Shown: positions 47,986 through 60,111 of the stretch, one piece after another
Layout: each line of letters opens with the position of its first letter
Position numbering within the stretch: the stretch's first letter is position 1
Assembly (NCBI GenBank): GCA_948805675.1
Contig: CAQIBN010000002.1
Coordinates: forward strand, 132,759-196,758
Length of the DNA: 64,000 nucleotides
Source of the DNA: an uncultured Clostridia bacterium
GTDB lineage: Bacteria; Bacillota; Clostridia; TANB77; CAG-508
Reading direction: 5' to 3'
Notes under the pieces: generated by a model
What the model was told of the DNA's origin: nothing
Seen by the model: only the letters and a program-made list of their open reading frames with translations
The model's database searches: none
Position numbers and translations under genes: made by a program

Positions 47986-48636
47986 TTATACTAACTTTTT
48001 TGCAAGTTCGATTTCTTCATTAGTGAGATTAAAATCACCTCCTTTCATTTTTATACGTAAATGTAAATTTTCTAATTCCCTAACTTCTTTTATTTTTTCC
48101 TCAATTGGTATAATATTTTTTACATTTTTCTCTATTTTTTTATATACTTTATCCATATTTTTAAAATCTTTAGATTTATAAAATTTTTCCCACTCACTAA
48201 TATATTGGTCATTTTTCTCAAAAGTACTTATATAACTCTTTATTTCTTTATTTAACTGTTCTTCTACTTTTTTAGAAATAGTCTTTTTATTATTTTCTAG
48301 TTTATTTATTTCATTTATACTTAAATTAAATGCATCTTCTATATTGGATATTAATGTATTTGTTTGCTTTTCTATATCTAAGGCCTTTATTCTTTTAGTT
48401 AAATCTTTTTCTCCTTTATTATTAATAAATCCTCTAAGTAAATTTTCTACATTTTTTGATAATTTACTTAAACCTACTTGATCTTTTATTTTTATAACTT
48501 TATCTTCAATTGAATCTGGTAAAAATGCCTTTAATATTTCATTATATATAGAATCAATAGTATTTGTTATTGCTTCACAAAATCTCTCATCTATTTGATT
48601 TAAATTTTCTTTAATGTCTTTAGTTGTTATCTCCAT
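47986..48636 (-). CDS. Hypothetical coiled-coil protein
   Basis: 216 residues, almost entirely charged helix, with heptad-like stretches (INEINKLENNKKTISKKVEE, MDKVYKKIEKNVKNI). No signal peptide or membrane segment. It has a ribosome site GGGAG. It lies downstream of the T4SS ATPase genes, separated by 230 bp, and may or may not belong with them. Family not recognised. Confidence 0.55.
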   Translation of the reverse strand: MEITTKDIKENLNQIDERFCEAITNTIDSIYNEILKAFLPDSIEDKVIKIKDQVGLSKLSKNVENLLRGFINNKGEKDLTKRIKALDIEKQTNTLISNIEDAFNLSINEINKLENNKKTISKKVEEQLNKEIKSYISTFEKNDQYISEWEKFYKSKDFKNMDKVYKKIEKNVKNIIPIEEKIKEVRELENLHLRIKMKGGDFNLTNEEIELAKKLV

Positions 48637-48869
48637 ATTGCTCCCTTCAATAAATAAATTACTTAATATTTATAATATACATTTTTTATATCAACATATA
48701 TCAGTCTATTTATTAATAATTTAATATCAAACTATTAGTATTAGAAATTAAATATTAACTGTCACACATAAAATATATTTTATATCTAGCTAAAATTAAA
48801 TACATAATTTAATTTTAATAATTATTATTTATCATTAAATTCTTTACAATTTATTTTTCTTTCAATTAC

Positions 48870-50156
48870 CTAATATCTAATCTTAAATTTTCCTAACATT
48901 AAATTAAAAATATTTTTTAATATATAATCTTTTTTTCTAAAATTAACCTGTAATATATTTTCTCCTATTTTTTTATACTCTTTTATATTTTCTCTACTTT
49001 TATATAAATTTGCATTATTTTTATTTATTACTAAATTATATAAATTACTCATTCTTATTTTACCTATTATTTTATATTTAGAAAATATATTTTTAATTAC
49101 TTTTTCATCTATAGAATTTTTATTATATTTATTTATAATAATACTTATTTTTTTAGTATTTATTTTCCAATTTTTTTCATACATTTCTAATAATCTCTTT
49201 GCCTTTGTAATTTCTAATAAATTCGCTTCAAGTAAAAAAATATTTTTATCTGAATTGTCTATAAATATTTTATTATATTTAAAAAAGCACTCTGAAGATG
49301 TATCTACTATTATATAATCATATTTATTTTTCAGCTGTTTTATTATTTCTAACAATTTAATCTCATTTAAACTCTCTTCTGAATTAAATAAAATATCTAT
49401 TCCTGTCAATAAATCTACATTCCTATTAGCTTTTATTATTAAATCTCCAAAGTTAAAATCATTAATATTATAAACATTATTATCAACTAATTTTTTTCTT
49501 ATTTTTTTTGAGTATTTTTTTGTTCCTAATATAGTATGTATACTATTATTTAATATATCAAAATCTATAATTAATATTTTATTTTTATTATTTTTTAAAT
49601 AATTAGAAAAACATATTGAAAAAACACTTTTTCCTACTCCACTATTACCAAGTATACAATACATTTTATTTTTACATTTTAGTTCGTCTTTTATTTCTTG
49701 TTTAAATTTTATTTTATTTAATTTTTTATTTATTGTATTATCATTTGAAATAATATCTTTTAATATTCCTATATCTTGTTCTACTTTTTTATTATTTTGT
49801 TTTTTATTTTTTAATATTTTTATAATATCATTTATTTCTACCATATTATTATAAAAAATATAAAAAATTTTTTTACTAAATAGAAATTCCTCCAATTCCT
49901 TATTCTCTTTTTCTAATATTATAATTATCTGAATATCTTTATTTATTATTCTTATTTTATTAATTAGTTCTTCAATACTAATAGTACCTGGTAATATTTC
50001 ATTTAAAATTATATAATCTATATTTTTCTCTATTTCCAAAAACTCTATAATTGCTTCTTGATATTGTATATCATTAATCATAATTTCGAAATCTTTATAC
50101 TTCTTTAATTCATCATTCAAAATTGGATTTCCTAATGCTGTTACAATTCTCTTCAT
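48870..50156 (-). CDS. CpaE/TadZ-like ParA-family ATPase
   Basis: ATG 50156 with GGAGGTGA gives 428 residues. The N-terminal 130 residues resemble a receiver domain, but the phospho-acceptor region is altered (YIILNEILPGT). Then a P-loop ATPase with GNSGVGKSVFS near residue 170, IIDFDILNNS and YIIVDTSSECF. This is the layout of CpaE/TadZ localisation ATPases. It overlaps the end of the VirB4-like gene by 44 bp, so the two are translationally linked and the ATPase may position the secretion machine. Confidence 0.7.
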   Translation of the reverse strand: MKRIVTALGNPILNDELKKYKDFEIMINDIQYQEAIIEFLEIEKNIDYIILNEILPGTISIEELINKIRIINKDIQIIIILEKENKELEEFLFSKKIFYIFYNNMVEINDIIKILKNKKQNNKKVEQDIGILKDIISNDNTINKKLNKIKFKQEIKDELKCKNKMYCILGNSGVGKSVFSICFSNYLKNNKNKILIIDFDILNNSIHTILGTKKYSKKIRKKLVDNNVYNINDFNFGDLIIKANRNVDLLTGIDILFNSEESLNEIKLLEIIKQLKNKYDYIIVDTSSECFFKYNKIFIDNSDKNIFLLEANLLEITKAKRLLEMYEKNWKINTKKISIIINKYNKNSIDEKVIKNIFSKYKIIGKIRMSNLYNLVINKNNANLYKSRENIKEYKKIGENILQVNFRKKDYILKNIFNLMLGKFKIRY

Positions 50157-51987
50157 ATTGTTCACCTCCTACTAACCTTTGTTCCTCATCAGATGATTCA
50201 ATTTTAGTTAATATATGATCTTCACCTGCAAAAATCAAACATTCTCCTCTTTTTAGTGATTTTATTTCTATTTTTTCTTTATTAGCTAAATTACTATATA
50301 ACTCTAATGTTTTAATATTTTCTTCTTCTAGAGAAAAAAACACTTTATTACTAGAATTATTCAAAATACTTTTTCCATATGAGCCATTATCTAAACTAAA
50401 TAAATCTCCTACATCTTGTGTAATTGCTACTGCACTCCCTCCATATTTCCTAATTGTCTTAAATATTTTGTATACAAAACTTGCAACATTTTTATTTGAT
50501 GTTACTCCTATAAGTCTCCATATTTCATCTAAATACACTGCCTTTTTTATTCTTCTATCTTTTTTTACTTTATCCCAGAATAATTCTGTGAAAAGAAACA
50601 TTCCATATTGCAAGTTTTCTTCACCTAACTCATATACATCTGCAACAATAAGTTTATTCTCTAATTGAATATTAGTATGATTATTAAAAAAATTTAAAGA
50701 ACCTTTTACAAATGGTATCAATTTTATTTTAAATCTTTTTGTAGATGGGCTTTTATCTAAAATATTATAAAAATCTTCTAAAATTGGCATATCTTTACTT
50801 TCTTTAAAAATCGGTTTTACATTTATTTTATTTTCATCATTTTTATATAAAGTTTCATCATCAAATGTTATTCTCTTCTGTTTATATACTTCTATAATTT
50901 TTTCTTCAATTAATCCTTTTTCTTCCTCATTCATTTCTCCAAAAATTAAATTGAAAAATGCAATTAATTTGCTTATTTTAGTGGCTAAAAAACCCATATT
51001 ATTTTCTTCTATACTATCTTCTCTTATATCAAATATATTAATATATGTTTTTGAAGATGGACCAATTTTTACAATAGTACCATTTAAGGAATTACATAAT
51101 TTCTCATATTCCCTATCTGGATCTATAATATATTGATATATTCCAAATAATCTATATCTTAATATCATTAACTTAGTATAATATGACTTTCCTGCACCGC
51201 TTGTCCCAAATATACACATATTTGCATTTTTATATTTATTAGTATTGTATCTATCTATAAAAATTAAAGAGTTATTATAAATACTAGTTCCTATAAAAAT
51301 TCCTTCATCATCAAATATCGATGATGATATAAATGGATATGTACAAACTAATCCACTTGTTAATATATTTCTTCTTGAAACTTCTTTTAAGATATTACTA
51401 TTTTCCATACATGGTGTACATGCTATAAAAGCTGGTTCTTGTCTGAAGTATGCCCTTTTTGTTATTATTCCTTTTGCTTGACATAACCCTTCAATTTGGT
51501 TTATTGAATACTCAAGTTCCTTTTTATTATCTGAGTAAAGATTCATATAAATATATAAATAAAATAAATCTTCATTATTAACTTGTATTTCTTTTCTTAT
51601 ATACCTTGCATCATTATATGTATATGCTGCTATATCTGCATCCTGTCTATCCTCTCCCATAGTTTTTACTTCTAAACCAACATTTCCAATATGATATGTT
51701 AATTCTCTTATTACTTTATATACATCTTCTTTTTCATAAAATAAAGATATGTTTATGTTTATATTTGTATTTATTAAATCTTTTAATAATAAATCATTAT
51801 GTTCCCTATTATAATTTACAACTAATAAACTAGAATAATATATATTATTTATTTCAATATATTTTGGATTTGAAATATTTATGTAACTAGCACTTATTAT
51901 ATCTTTATCTGTTATCATACCTTTATATAGTTGTGTACCAAAATTGATTTTATTTTCACTTTTAATAAATTTCTCTAAAATATACAT
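50113..51987 (-). CDS. VirB4/TraE-like secretion ATPase
   Basis: 624 residues. Residues 1-225 form the VirB4-type N-terminal region; the ATPase domain has Walker A FGTSGAGKSYYTKLM near residue 265, YIIDPDREYEKL, Walker B KAVYLDEIWRLIG and AITQDVGDLF. VirB4 powers pilus assembly and substrate transfer in type IV secretion systems. It follows the N-terminal partner gene by 9 bp and overlaps the CpaE-like gene. Confidence 0.87.
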   Translation of the reverse strand: MYILEKFIKSENKINFGTQLYKGMITDKDIISASYINISNPKYIEINNIYYSSLLVVNYNREHNDLLLKDLINTNININISLFYEKEDVYKVIRELTYHIGNVGLEVKTMGEDRQDADIAAYTYNDARYIRKEIQVNNEDLFYLYIYMNLYSDNKKELEYSINQIEGLCQAKGIITKRAYFRQEPAFIACTPCMENSNILKEVSRRNILTSGLVCTYPFISSSIFDDEGIFIGTSIYNNSLIFIDRYNTNKYKNANMCIFGTSGAGKSYYTKLMILRYRLFGIYQYIIDPDREYEKLCNSLNGTIVKIGPSSKTYINIFDIREDSIEENNMGFLATKISKLIAFFNLIFGEMNEEEKGLIEEKIIEVYKQKRITFDDETLYKNDENKINVKPIFKESKDMPILEDFYNILDKSPSTKRFKIKLIPFVKGSLNFFNNHTNIQLENKLIVADVYELGEENLQYGMFLFTELFWDKVKKDRRIKKAVYLDEIWRLIGVTSNKNVASFVYKIFKTIRKYGGSAVAITQDVGDLFSLDNGSYGKSILNNSSNKVFFSLEEENIKTLELYSNLANKEKIEIKSLKRGECLIFAGEDHILTKIESSDEEQRLVGGEQYEENCNSIRKSNFE

Positions 51988-51996
51988 CCCTTCTTC

Positions 51997-52635
51997 CTAT
52001 ATTTTATTAAAAAAAGAATTTAATATATTTATAATAATTTCTTTTTCTTTTATCTCAAACACACTATTACCACATCTTGCTAAGCATTCTTTTATTTTGT
52101 AGAACTGGTCTCTTAATTCACTTATTATAATATTTTCATTATCATTTTCTTTAACTATTGGGGATTTTTTTATTAGAATAAAATAATTTTTACTTGAAGA
52201 ACTTTTCTTGGAATTTAAACTTTCTATATATTTTACATAAATTTCTGAAATATTAATTATTTCGTCTGGCTCTAATCTACACTTTTTTCTTATTTTGGAA
52301 ATATGTTTAGATAAATCTTCTTTGTTACTTTGAATAATAATTTGTATATCAAAATTACATGTTTTTAAAAAAATTTTATATGAATTTAATATTGATTCTT
52401 TTTCTAGATTTGATTTTAGATTAAAATTTATAGGAATTACTTTAATTATTTTTACATAATTGCCATTTTTCATTTTTATAATTCCTTCTTCTAATATTTT
52501 CTCAAATGGTAGCCAATTTTGTACTGATTCGATATTTTTATTTATTTTTCTCTTCCTTTCTTTTTTATTTTCTAATTTCATTATTGCATATGCATAACTT
52601 GTTGTCAATATCTTTCGTATTTCATTTTTCGACAT
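51997..52635 (-). CDS. VirB4-associated T4SS protein (TrsD/TraC-like)
   Basis: 212 residues without membrane segments. VQNWLPFEKILEEGIIKMKN followed by KIIKVIPINFNLKS and CNFDIQIIIQSNKEDLSKHI matches the protein that precedes VirB4 in Gram-positive conjugation operons. This region is a separate gene here, not a broken VirB4: its own start and stop are clean and the next gene has its own start. First gene of the minus-strand T4SS operon. Confidence 0.7.
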   Translation of the reverse strand: MSKNEIRKILTTSYAYAIMKLENKKERKRKINKNIESVQNWLPFEKILEEGIIKMKNGNYVKIIKVIPINFNLKSNLEKESILNSYKIFLKTCNFDIQIIIQSNKEDLSKHISKIRKKCRLEPDEIINISEIYVKYIESLNSKKSSSSKNYFILIKKSPIVKENDNENIIISELRDQFYKIKECLARCGNSVFEIKEKEIIINILNSFFNKI

Positions 52636-53527
52636 CTAATACTCATTTTATGATTTAATTAATAAAAATAGACTTTTATATATTCAAAACTACATTATTT
52701 TATTTTTTATTTAATTAAATTAATTATATAATTATTAATAAAAATTGCAATTATCTTAATTTATTATATAATAATTACTTTAATTATAATTATTTTGTTG
52801 TATTTTATAAATAACTTATATTAAAATAAATAATTACTAATAAAAATTCACATTTATTTCTACTAATTATTATCTGTTTTATTATATATTTATCTTTTCG
52901 ATACAATTATAATTATTAATTGGTCTATTTCTTATTTTTATTTTTTCAACTAACTTAATTAATTATATAACTTTTTTATTTTAATATTAACTCTTTTATT
53001 TATATTTTCTTTTATATTTATTTTTTACAAAGCTTTTTAATTTATTGTTTCATATTTATTTTTTTTATTTATCAATTTAATATTCATAGTTTTTAATAAA
53101 TATTTATCTTTTTAATTTATTTTTTGAATATTTTTTATAATTTTGATAATACTATTTTTATAAGGTTAATATTAGTTGAACTAAGAATAATATTAGGTCT
53201 TAATATAGGTTTATTATCATTCGAGCAAAGATAAATATTGGCTATTATATGGTTAATATTTGTCGGCGATGAGAGTATATTATTTGTATGTAAGCTATGT
53301 TTTTCATGGTTAAATTATAGGTAATATATTCGAAGTTAAGATTATTCTTGTATATTTTTAGTGGTTTTTATTAGTCCTATATGGATGAATTTAGCTATTA
53401 TGTATGCATTAATAGTCGAGCGACTAATTAATATATGTGGTGCATAGCTTATTTATATAGTAATATATATTAGGTTAGAAATTATGTATATTAGTTTTAG
53501 CTGAAGATTAATATTAGCTTTATGGAT
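52636..53527. other. AT-rich spacer with quasi-repeated AATATTAG motifs
   Basis: 890 bp with no gene. From about 53150 onward short related units recur (TAATATTAG, AATATTGGC, TTAATATTTG, AGCTATTATG), about every 35-50 bp, with unusual CGAGC and GTCGGCG islands. Not a clean tandem repeat, and no stable RNA recognised. It lies upstream of the T4SS operon and downstream of gyrB. Confidence 0.5.
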
Positions 53528-53561
53528 AATAGCAGGTAATAATTAATTATTACCTGCTATT
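53528..53561. terminator. Perfect 34-bp palindrome after gyrB
   Basis: Half-site AATAGCAGGTAATAATT, symmetric, eight bases past the gyrB stop. A T tract is missing on the minus strand; still the best terminator candidate for gyrB. Confidence 0.65.
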
Positions 53562-53569
53562 ATTAATCT

Positions 53570-55513
<1,944 letters not shown>

Positions 55514-55693
55514 TTATATTTAAATATTATTAATTATGTTTTTTAAATATAAGTATATATTTCATCTTCTTTTTTTGTTAATACAATAGATTTATATCTA
55601 TAAATACAAGTATCTTGTATGTTAACCATAAAAATTATTTATATTAATTCATCTAACTATTATCTATATATCTTTAACTTACTAAATATATAT

Positions 55694-56768
55694 TTATGTA
55701 TAATTGACAATTTCTCCACTTTTCACAAAATAACTACTATAATTAGTAGTTCCTAAATTAATTTCTTGTGTACAAGTTATTATCACTTGAATTCCTTTGA
55801 TACTTTTCAAAAGGCTTCTTCTTCTTTTTTCATCTAATTCAGACATAAAGTCATCTAGTAATAAAATTGGATATTCACCAATTTCCTCATATATTACCTG
55901 TAATTCACAAATTTTTAAGGAAAGAATTGCAGTTCTATTTTGCCCTTGTGAACCATATACATTTATTGGTTTATCATTTATTTTTATTGTAAAATCATCT
56001 TTATGTATACCTTTAGTAGTAAAACCTCTAATAATATCTATTTTTTCTGAGTTATGTAATCTTTTTCTAAAATCTTCTTTATTCACATAATCAGAAATAT
56101 ATTCTATTTCTAACTGCTCTTTTTTATCTGTAATATCACTATGAATCTCATTTATTTTACTTTTTATAATATTCATAAATTCATTTCTATATTTAAATAT
56201 TTTTTCTGCATATTCAATAATTTTTTCATTCCATATTTCTAACATATCTTTTGGTTTATTTTCTAATTTTATTTGTTTTAAATAATTATTTCTCTGTTCT
56301 AAAAACTTTAAATACATATTTAAATTATATACATATGCTGGTTTCAATTGTCCTATCATCATATCTAGAAATCTTCTTCTTCCAGCAGGCCCGTCCTTTT
56401 AAAATATTTATATCATCTGGTGTAAATATAACTATATTAATATTTCCTAATAATTCACTTAATTTTTTTATCTTTACACCATTAACATTAATACTCTTTT
56501 TGTTTGATAATTCATAATCTATTTTACCATTTCTATCACTTTTTTCGTAATTTATAGTAATTTTTGAATAAGATTCTCCTATTTTTATTACTTCTTTTTC
56601 CTTATTAGTTCTAAAAGACTTTCCAATAGAACACATAAATATAGATTCTAAAATATTAGTTTTTCCTTGAGCATTATCTCCAAAGAAAACATTTATTCCT
56701 TTATTTAATTTTAAATCTAAGTTCTTATAATTTCTAAAATTTTGTAATTTTATATCACTTATCAACAT
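55694..56768 (-). CDS. recF: RecF recombination protein, with in-frame CGG and +1 frameshift
   Basis: ATG 56768 has TTGAGG upstream. Walker A FFGDNAQGKTNILES is near residue 35. Codon 126 is CGG (56393-56391), after which the frame reads unrelated residues and stops. Skipping the C gives KGGPAGRRRFLDMMIGQLKP and the rest of RecF, with the ABC signature at NVYGSQGQNRTAILSL and Walker B YPILLLDDFMSELD, ending at 55694: about 357 residues, the normal RecF size. Since recF sits intact in order and codons around the site are clean, loss of function is unlikely. Confidence 0.92.
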
Positions 56769-56801
56769 ATTGTGCCTCAACTGTGGAAAACATTATCTCT
56801 T

Positions 56802-57917
56802 TTAATCTTTTAGCCTAATTGGTAAAATCATATATTTATAATCCCCATCATCTACTGGTCTTATTATACATGGAGATATGCTTGTCCCAAAATCTAAAAA
56901 TACTTCTTCATCATCAATTGCTCTTAATGCATCTAAAAAATATTTAGGATTAAATCCAACTTCTAAGTTTTTCCCTTCTGTAGAAACATATATTTCTTCC
57001 TTTGCATCTCCTGTTTGGTTTGTACAAGAAATTGTTACTTTTCCTATATCAATCATTACTTTAACAGGATATTTTTTTTCTTTTTCTATACTAGAAGATG
57101 AAATTAAGCTAATTCTTTCAAAACAATTTTGTATAACATCCTTATTTACTCTTATTCTAGTTTCCCAATTTTCAGGTATTACACTTGAATAATTTAAAAA
57201 TTCACCATCTAATAATCTTGTAACAACTTTACAATTTTCCATTTCAAATAACGCTTGATTCTTAGCAACACCAATCTTTATTGTATCAAATGAGTCTAAT
57301 ATAATTTTATTTATTTCATTTAATGTTCTTCCAGGTATTACAGCTGTAAAGTCATTTATCTTAGATTGTAAATATCTACTCTTCCATGCCAATCTAAAAC
57401 CATCAACAGCAACTAAGTTTAATTTATTATTTGATATTTCAAATAGACATCCTGTAAAAATTGGTCTATTTTCTTCTGTACTAACTGCAAAAATTGTTTT
57501 TCTTATCATATCTTTTAATGCGTTTTGTTCTATTTCTATAGAATTTTCTATATTAATTTGTGGTAATTCTGGAAATTCTGTTGGATTCATTGTCGCTAGC
57601 TTATATAAAGAACCCTCACATTCTATTACTAAAAGATTTTTTTCATTTAGTTCTATATTTATATCTGTATCTGGTAACTTTCTAATTATTTCACTAAACA
57701 TTATTGCATTAACTACAGTTGCTCCTTGTTCTTTTACTTCACATTCTATTATATATTCTATACCTATTTCTAAATCATAGGTTGTTAATTTTACTTCATT
57801 TTCATTTGTTTGAATTAATATACCTTCTAAAATAGGCATTGTTGTTTTAGAAGCTACAGCTTTTGTTACGGAATTAAGTGCTTTAAGGATTTTATCCTTT
57901 TCACAAATTATTTTCAT
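56802..57917 (-). CDS. dnaN: DNA polymerase III beta subunit (sliding clamp)
   Basis: 371 residues in three clamp domains of about 120 each; N-terminal MKIICEKDKILKALNSVTKAV, C-terminal YKYMILPIRL. Tethers the polymerase to DNA. AGGAGA upstream. Lies between dnaA and recF, as usual. Confidence 0.97.
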   Translation of the reverse strand: MKIICEKDKILKALNSVTKAVASKTTMPILEGILIQTNENEVKLTTYDLEIGIEYIIECEVKEQGATVVNAIMFSEIIRKLPDTDINIELNEKNLLVIECEGSLYKLATMNPTEFPELPQINIENSIEIEQNALKDMIRKTIFAVSTEENRPIFTGCLFEISNNKLNLVAVDGFRLAWKSRYLQSKINDFTAVIPGRTLNEINKIILDSFDTIKIGVAKNQALFEMENCKVVTRLLDGEFLNYSSVIPENWETRIRVNKDVIQNCFERISLISSSSIEKEKKYPVKVMIDIGKVTISCTNQTGDAKEEIYVSTEGKNLEVGFNPKYFLDALRAIDDEEVFLDFGTSISPCIIRPVDDGDYKYMILPIRLKD

Positions 57918-58244
57918 TTTGTCATCGTCTCCTTTATAAATATTAAATATAATTAGCAGTAGTAGTATTAGGTTATGTGGATAATGTGGATAACTATGTG
58001 TATAGTTTATTTCCCTATAAAAAATGATGTTGATACTTTTGTGGAAAAATCATAAAGTTATCTACAGGCTAAAAATTAAATATGTGGATAACAAAGTTTT
58101 CAACATGTTATTAACAGGTTATCAACATAGGGGTGTGTATATCCAATGTAAAGCTTCCCTAAGAAGAATTTCATATCTATTTTACAAACACAAATTTCTA
58201 CAAACATAGTTTTTAAAAAAGTAATATTTTCATTTATATATTAA
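57918..58244. other. Probable oriC, dnaA-dnaN intergenic region
   Basis: DnaA boxes TGTGGATAA at 57976-57984, 57985-57993 and 58083-58091 (complement of TTATCCACA), near-boxes TGTGGAAAA (58040), TTATCTACA (58058), TTATTAACA (58108) and TTATCAACA (58119). AT-rich runs around 58010-58030 and 58200-58240 could unwind. Box density and place next to dnaA and dnaN support the origin. Confidence 0.85.
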
Positions 58245-59585
58245 CTATTTATCAGTTAATAATATGTTTTTCACACTTTCCACAATTAGTTTAGTATTTT
58301 GATTTTCTTTTATTTCCTGCTCTATTTTATTACAAGCATGCATTACAGTTGTATGATCTCTTTTCCCAAAGTCTTTTCCTATTTGCGGTAAAGACATTTG
58401 AGCGACATTTCTACATAAGTACATAGCAATTTGTCTAGGAAATGCAATATCATTAGAGCGTTTTGAACCTTTTAATTCCTTTGCACTTATATTAAAGTAT
58501 TTTGCAACAGTTTCTTGAATAAAATCAGAAGAAATTACTTTATCTTGTTGAGATACAATATCATTTATTGCTTTTTCAGCCATTTCCATTGTGATTGGAC
58601 TATTAGTTAGAGATGACTTTGCTATTAATTTATTTAGTGTTCCTTCCAATTCTCTTATGTTTGAATCTATTCTTGTTGCTATATTTGATAAAATTTCATC
58701 ATCAATTATTATATTATCTAATTGTGCCTTTTTTCTTAATATTGCTAAACGTGTTTCATAATCAGGATTAGAAATATCTGCAATAAGTCCCCATTCAAAA
58801 CGAGATTTTAGTCTATCTTCTAATAATTGAATATCTTTTGGTGGTCTATCACTTGAAATTATTATTTGTTTTCCACTTTCATGTAGAGTATTAAAGGTAT
58901 GAAAAAATTCTTCCTGAATTCTCTCTTTACCAGCAATAAATTGGATATCATCTATTAGTAAAACATCTATATTTCTATATTTGGTTCTAAATTGCTCATT
59001 CTTATTATCTTTGATTGCATTAATAAGATGATTTGTGAATTTCTCTGAAGTTACGTATAAAATTTTTGAATCACGATTCTTTCTTAGTATTTCATTACCA
59101 ATAGAATGCATTAAATGTGTTTTACCAAGCCCAACACCGCCATAAATAAATAATGGGTTATATGATGTTGCTGGGGCTTCTGCAACTGCTAGTGCAGCTG
59201 CATGTGCAAATCTATTGTTATTACCAACTACAAAAGTATCAAAGGTATATTTTGGATTTAATGTAGAATTAGAATAACCACTAGTAGTATCAATTATGGA
59301 ATTAGAACTACTAGATAAATTAGATTCTTGAACTTCGTCTTTTGCAATAATAGTAACAGAACAATCTTTATTTGTAATAAAATTAAATGTGTTTGTTAAT
59401 AAATCGTGATATCTTGAATCAATAGCATCTCTTTGAAATGTTGAGCTTGCAAGCAAAATTATGTTACCATTATCTGCACTTTGTATCTCTAAGTTTTTTA
59501 TCCAGGTTTCATATGAAATCTTTGTGGTTTCATCTTTTAAGAGTTCTTTTGCTTTAGTTAAAAGTTCATTTAATTCACTTTGCAT
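58245..59585 (-). CDS. dnaA: Chromosomal replication initiator DnaA
   Basis: 446 residues. Domain I (about 1-80) binds helicase partners; AAA+ domain with IYGGVGLGKTHLMHSIGNE, VLLIDDIQFIAGK and SSDRPPKD; C-terminal DNA-binding signature GKRDHTTVMHACNKI. Opens oriC. AAGGA upstream of ATG. DnaA boxes lie in front of it and behind it, so it can be autoregulated. Confidence 0.98.
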   Translation of the reverse strand: MQSELNELLTKAKELLKDETTKISYETWIKNLEIQSADNGNIILLASSTFQRDAIDSRYHDLLTNTFNFITNKDCSVTIIAKDEVQESNLSSSSNSIIDTTSGYSNSTLNPKYTFDTFVVGNNNRFAHAAALAVAEAPATSYNPLFIYGGVGLGKTHLMHSIGNEILRKNRDSKILYVTSEKFTNHLINAIKDNKNEQFRTKYRNIDVLLIDDIQFIAGKERIQEEFFHTFNTLHESGKQIIISSDRPPKDIQLLEDRLKSRFEWGLIADISNPDYETRLAILRKKAQLDNIIIDDEILSNIATRIDSNIRELEGTLNKLIAKSSLTNSPITMEMAEKAINDIVSQQDKVISSDFIQETVAKYFNISAKELKGSKRSNDIAFPRQIAMYLCRNVAQMSLPQIGKDFGKRDHTTVMHACNKIEQEIKENQNTKLIVESVKNILLTDK

Positions 59586-59633
59586 TATTTTTTCAGTCCT
59601 TCCAAAATTCTAAAATGATTGCAGAAATTTTAC

Positions 59634-59685
59634 TTATCCACAACTTTATCCACATATGTTGATAAATATCCACACATGTGGAATT
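59634..59685. promoter_or_regulatory. DnaA-box cluster upstream of dnaA
   Basis: TTATCCACA at 59634-59642 and 59646-59654, then TGTTGATAA (59657), ATATCCACA (59666) and the reverse box TGTGGAATT (59677). Five boxes in 52 bp just before the dnaA start. Either the second half of a bipartite oriC or an autoregulatory site; both are likely. The remaining 59686-59820 is AT-rich. Confidence 0.85.
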
Positions 59686-59825
59686 AGCAGTAAATTAAGG
59701 GTTTCTACAATTATATAACAAGAAAAAATACCTATATTTTATTATATTTTTCTATAATAATAACAGACATATAATAAAATAGTCAATATAAAAAGAAAAT
59801 TTTATTGCAAATTTGTTTTTTAGTA

Positions 59826-59855
59826 TTGACATAAATAGGAATATTAATGTATAAT
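59826..59855 (+). promoter_or_regulatory. rpmH-rnpA operon promoter
   Basis: TTGACA and TATAAT separated by 18 bp, both consensus. A CCGTTT/AAACGG inverted repeat lies in the leader at 59885-59897, before the ribosome site. Confidence 0.88.
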
Positions 59856-59921
59856 TGTAACATTATCAAATAAAATGAAATAATCCGTTTAAAACGGTTT
59901 ATATAAATAGGAGGTGCAATA

Positions 59922-60056
59922 ATGAAAAGAACTTTTCAACCAAAAAATAGACAAGAGCAAAAAGAACATGGATTTATGAAAAGAATGAAAACTAGAGCAG
60001 GAAGAAATGTTTTAAAAGCAAGACGTGCAAAAGGAAGAAAAAAATTAAGTGCTTAA
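59922..60056 (+). CDS. rpmH: Ribosomal protein L34
   Basis: 44 residues, [18 protein letters not shown] with [18 protein letters not shown] following: the complete L34 sequence. AGGAGGTG upstream. First gene of the plus-strand origin cluster. Confidence 0.97.
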   Translation: MKRTFQPKNRQEQKEHGFMKRMKTRAGRNVLKARRAKGRKKLSA

Positions 60057-60060
60057 TTTT

Positions 60061-60085
60061 AGAGCCATTAAAAATGGCTCTTTTT
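60061..60085 (+). terminator. Terminator after rpmH
   Basis: AGAGCCAT pairs with ATGGCTCT, then TTTTG. It probably lowers rnpA expression relative to rpmH. Confidence 0.85.
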
Positions 60086-60111
60086 GTAATTATTAATAAA
60101 GAGTGAGTTTT

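Noticed and set aside
51987..51997. VirB4 gene broken into two by a frameshift
   Set aside because: The two proteins have separate starts and stops, no CGG lies at the junction, and a separate N-terminal partner protein is known in Gram-positive T4SS operons.
55547..55633. Small minus-strand ORF between recF and gyrB (about 28 codons)
   Set aside because: It begins MVNIQDTC but has no good ribosome site and no recognisable family; the place sometimes holds a RemB/DUF370-like gene, but the match is not convincing.
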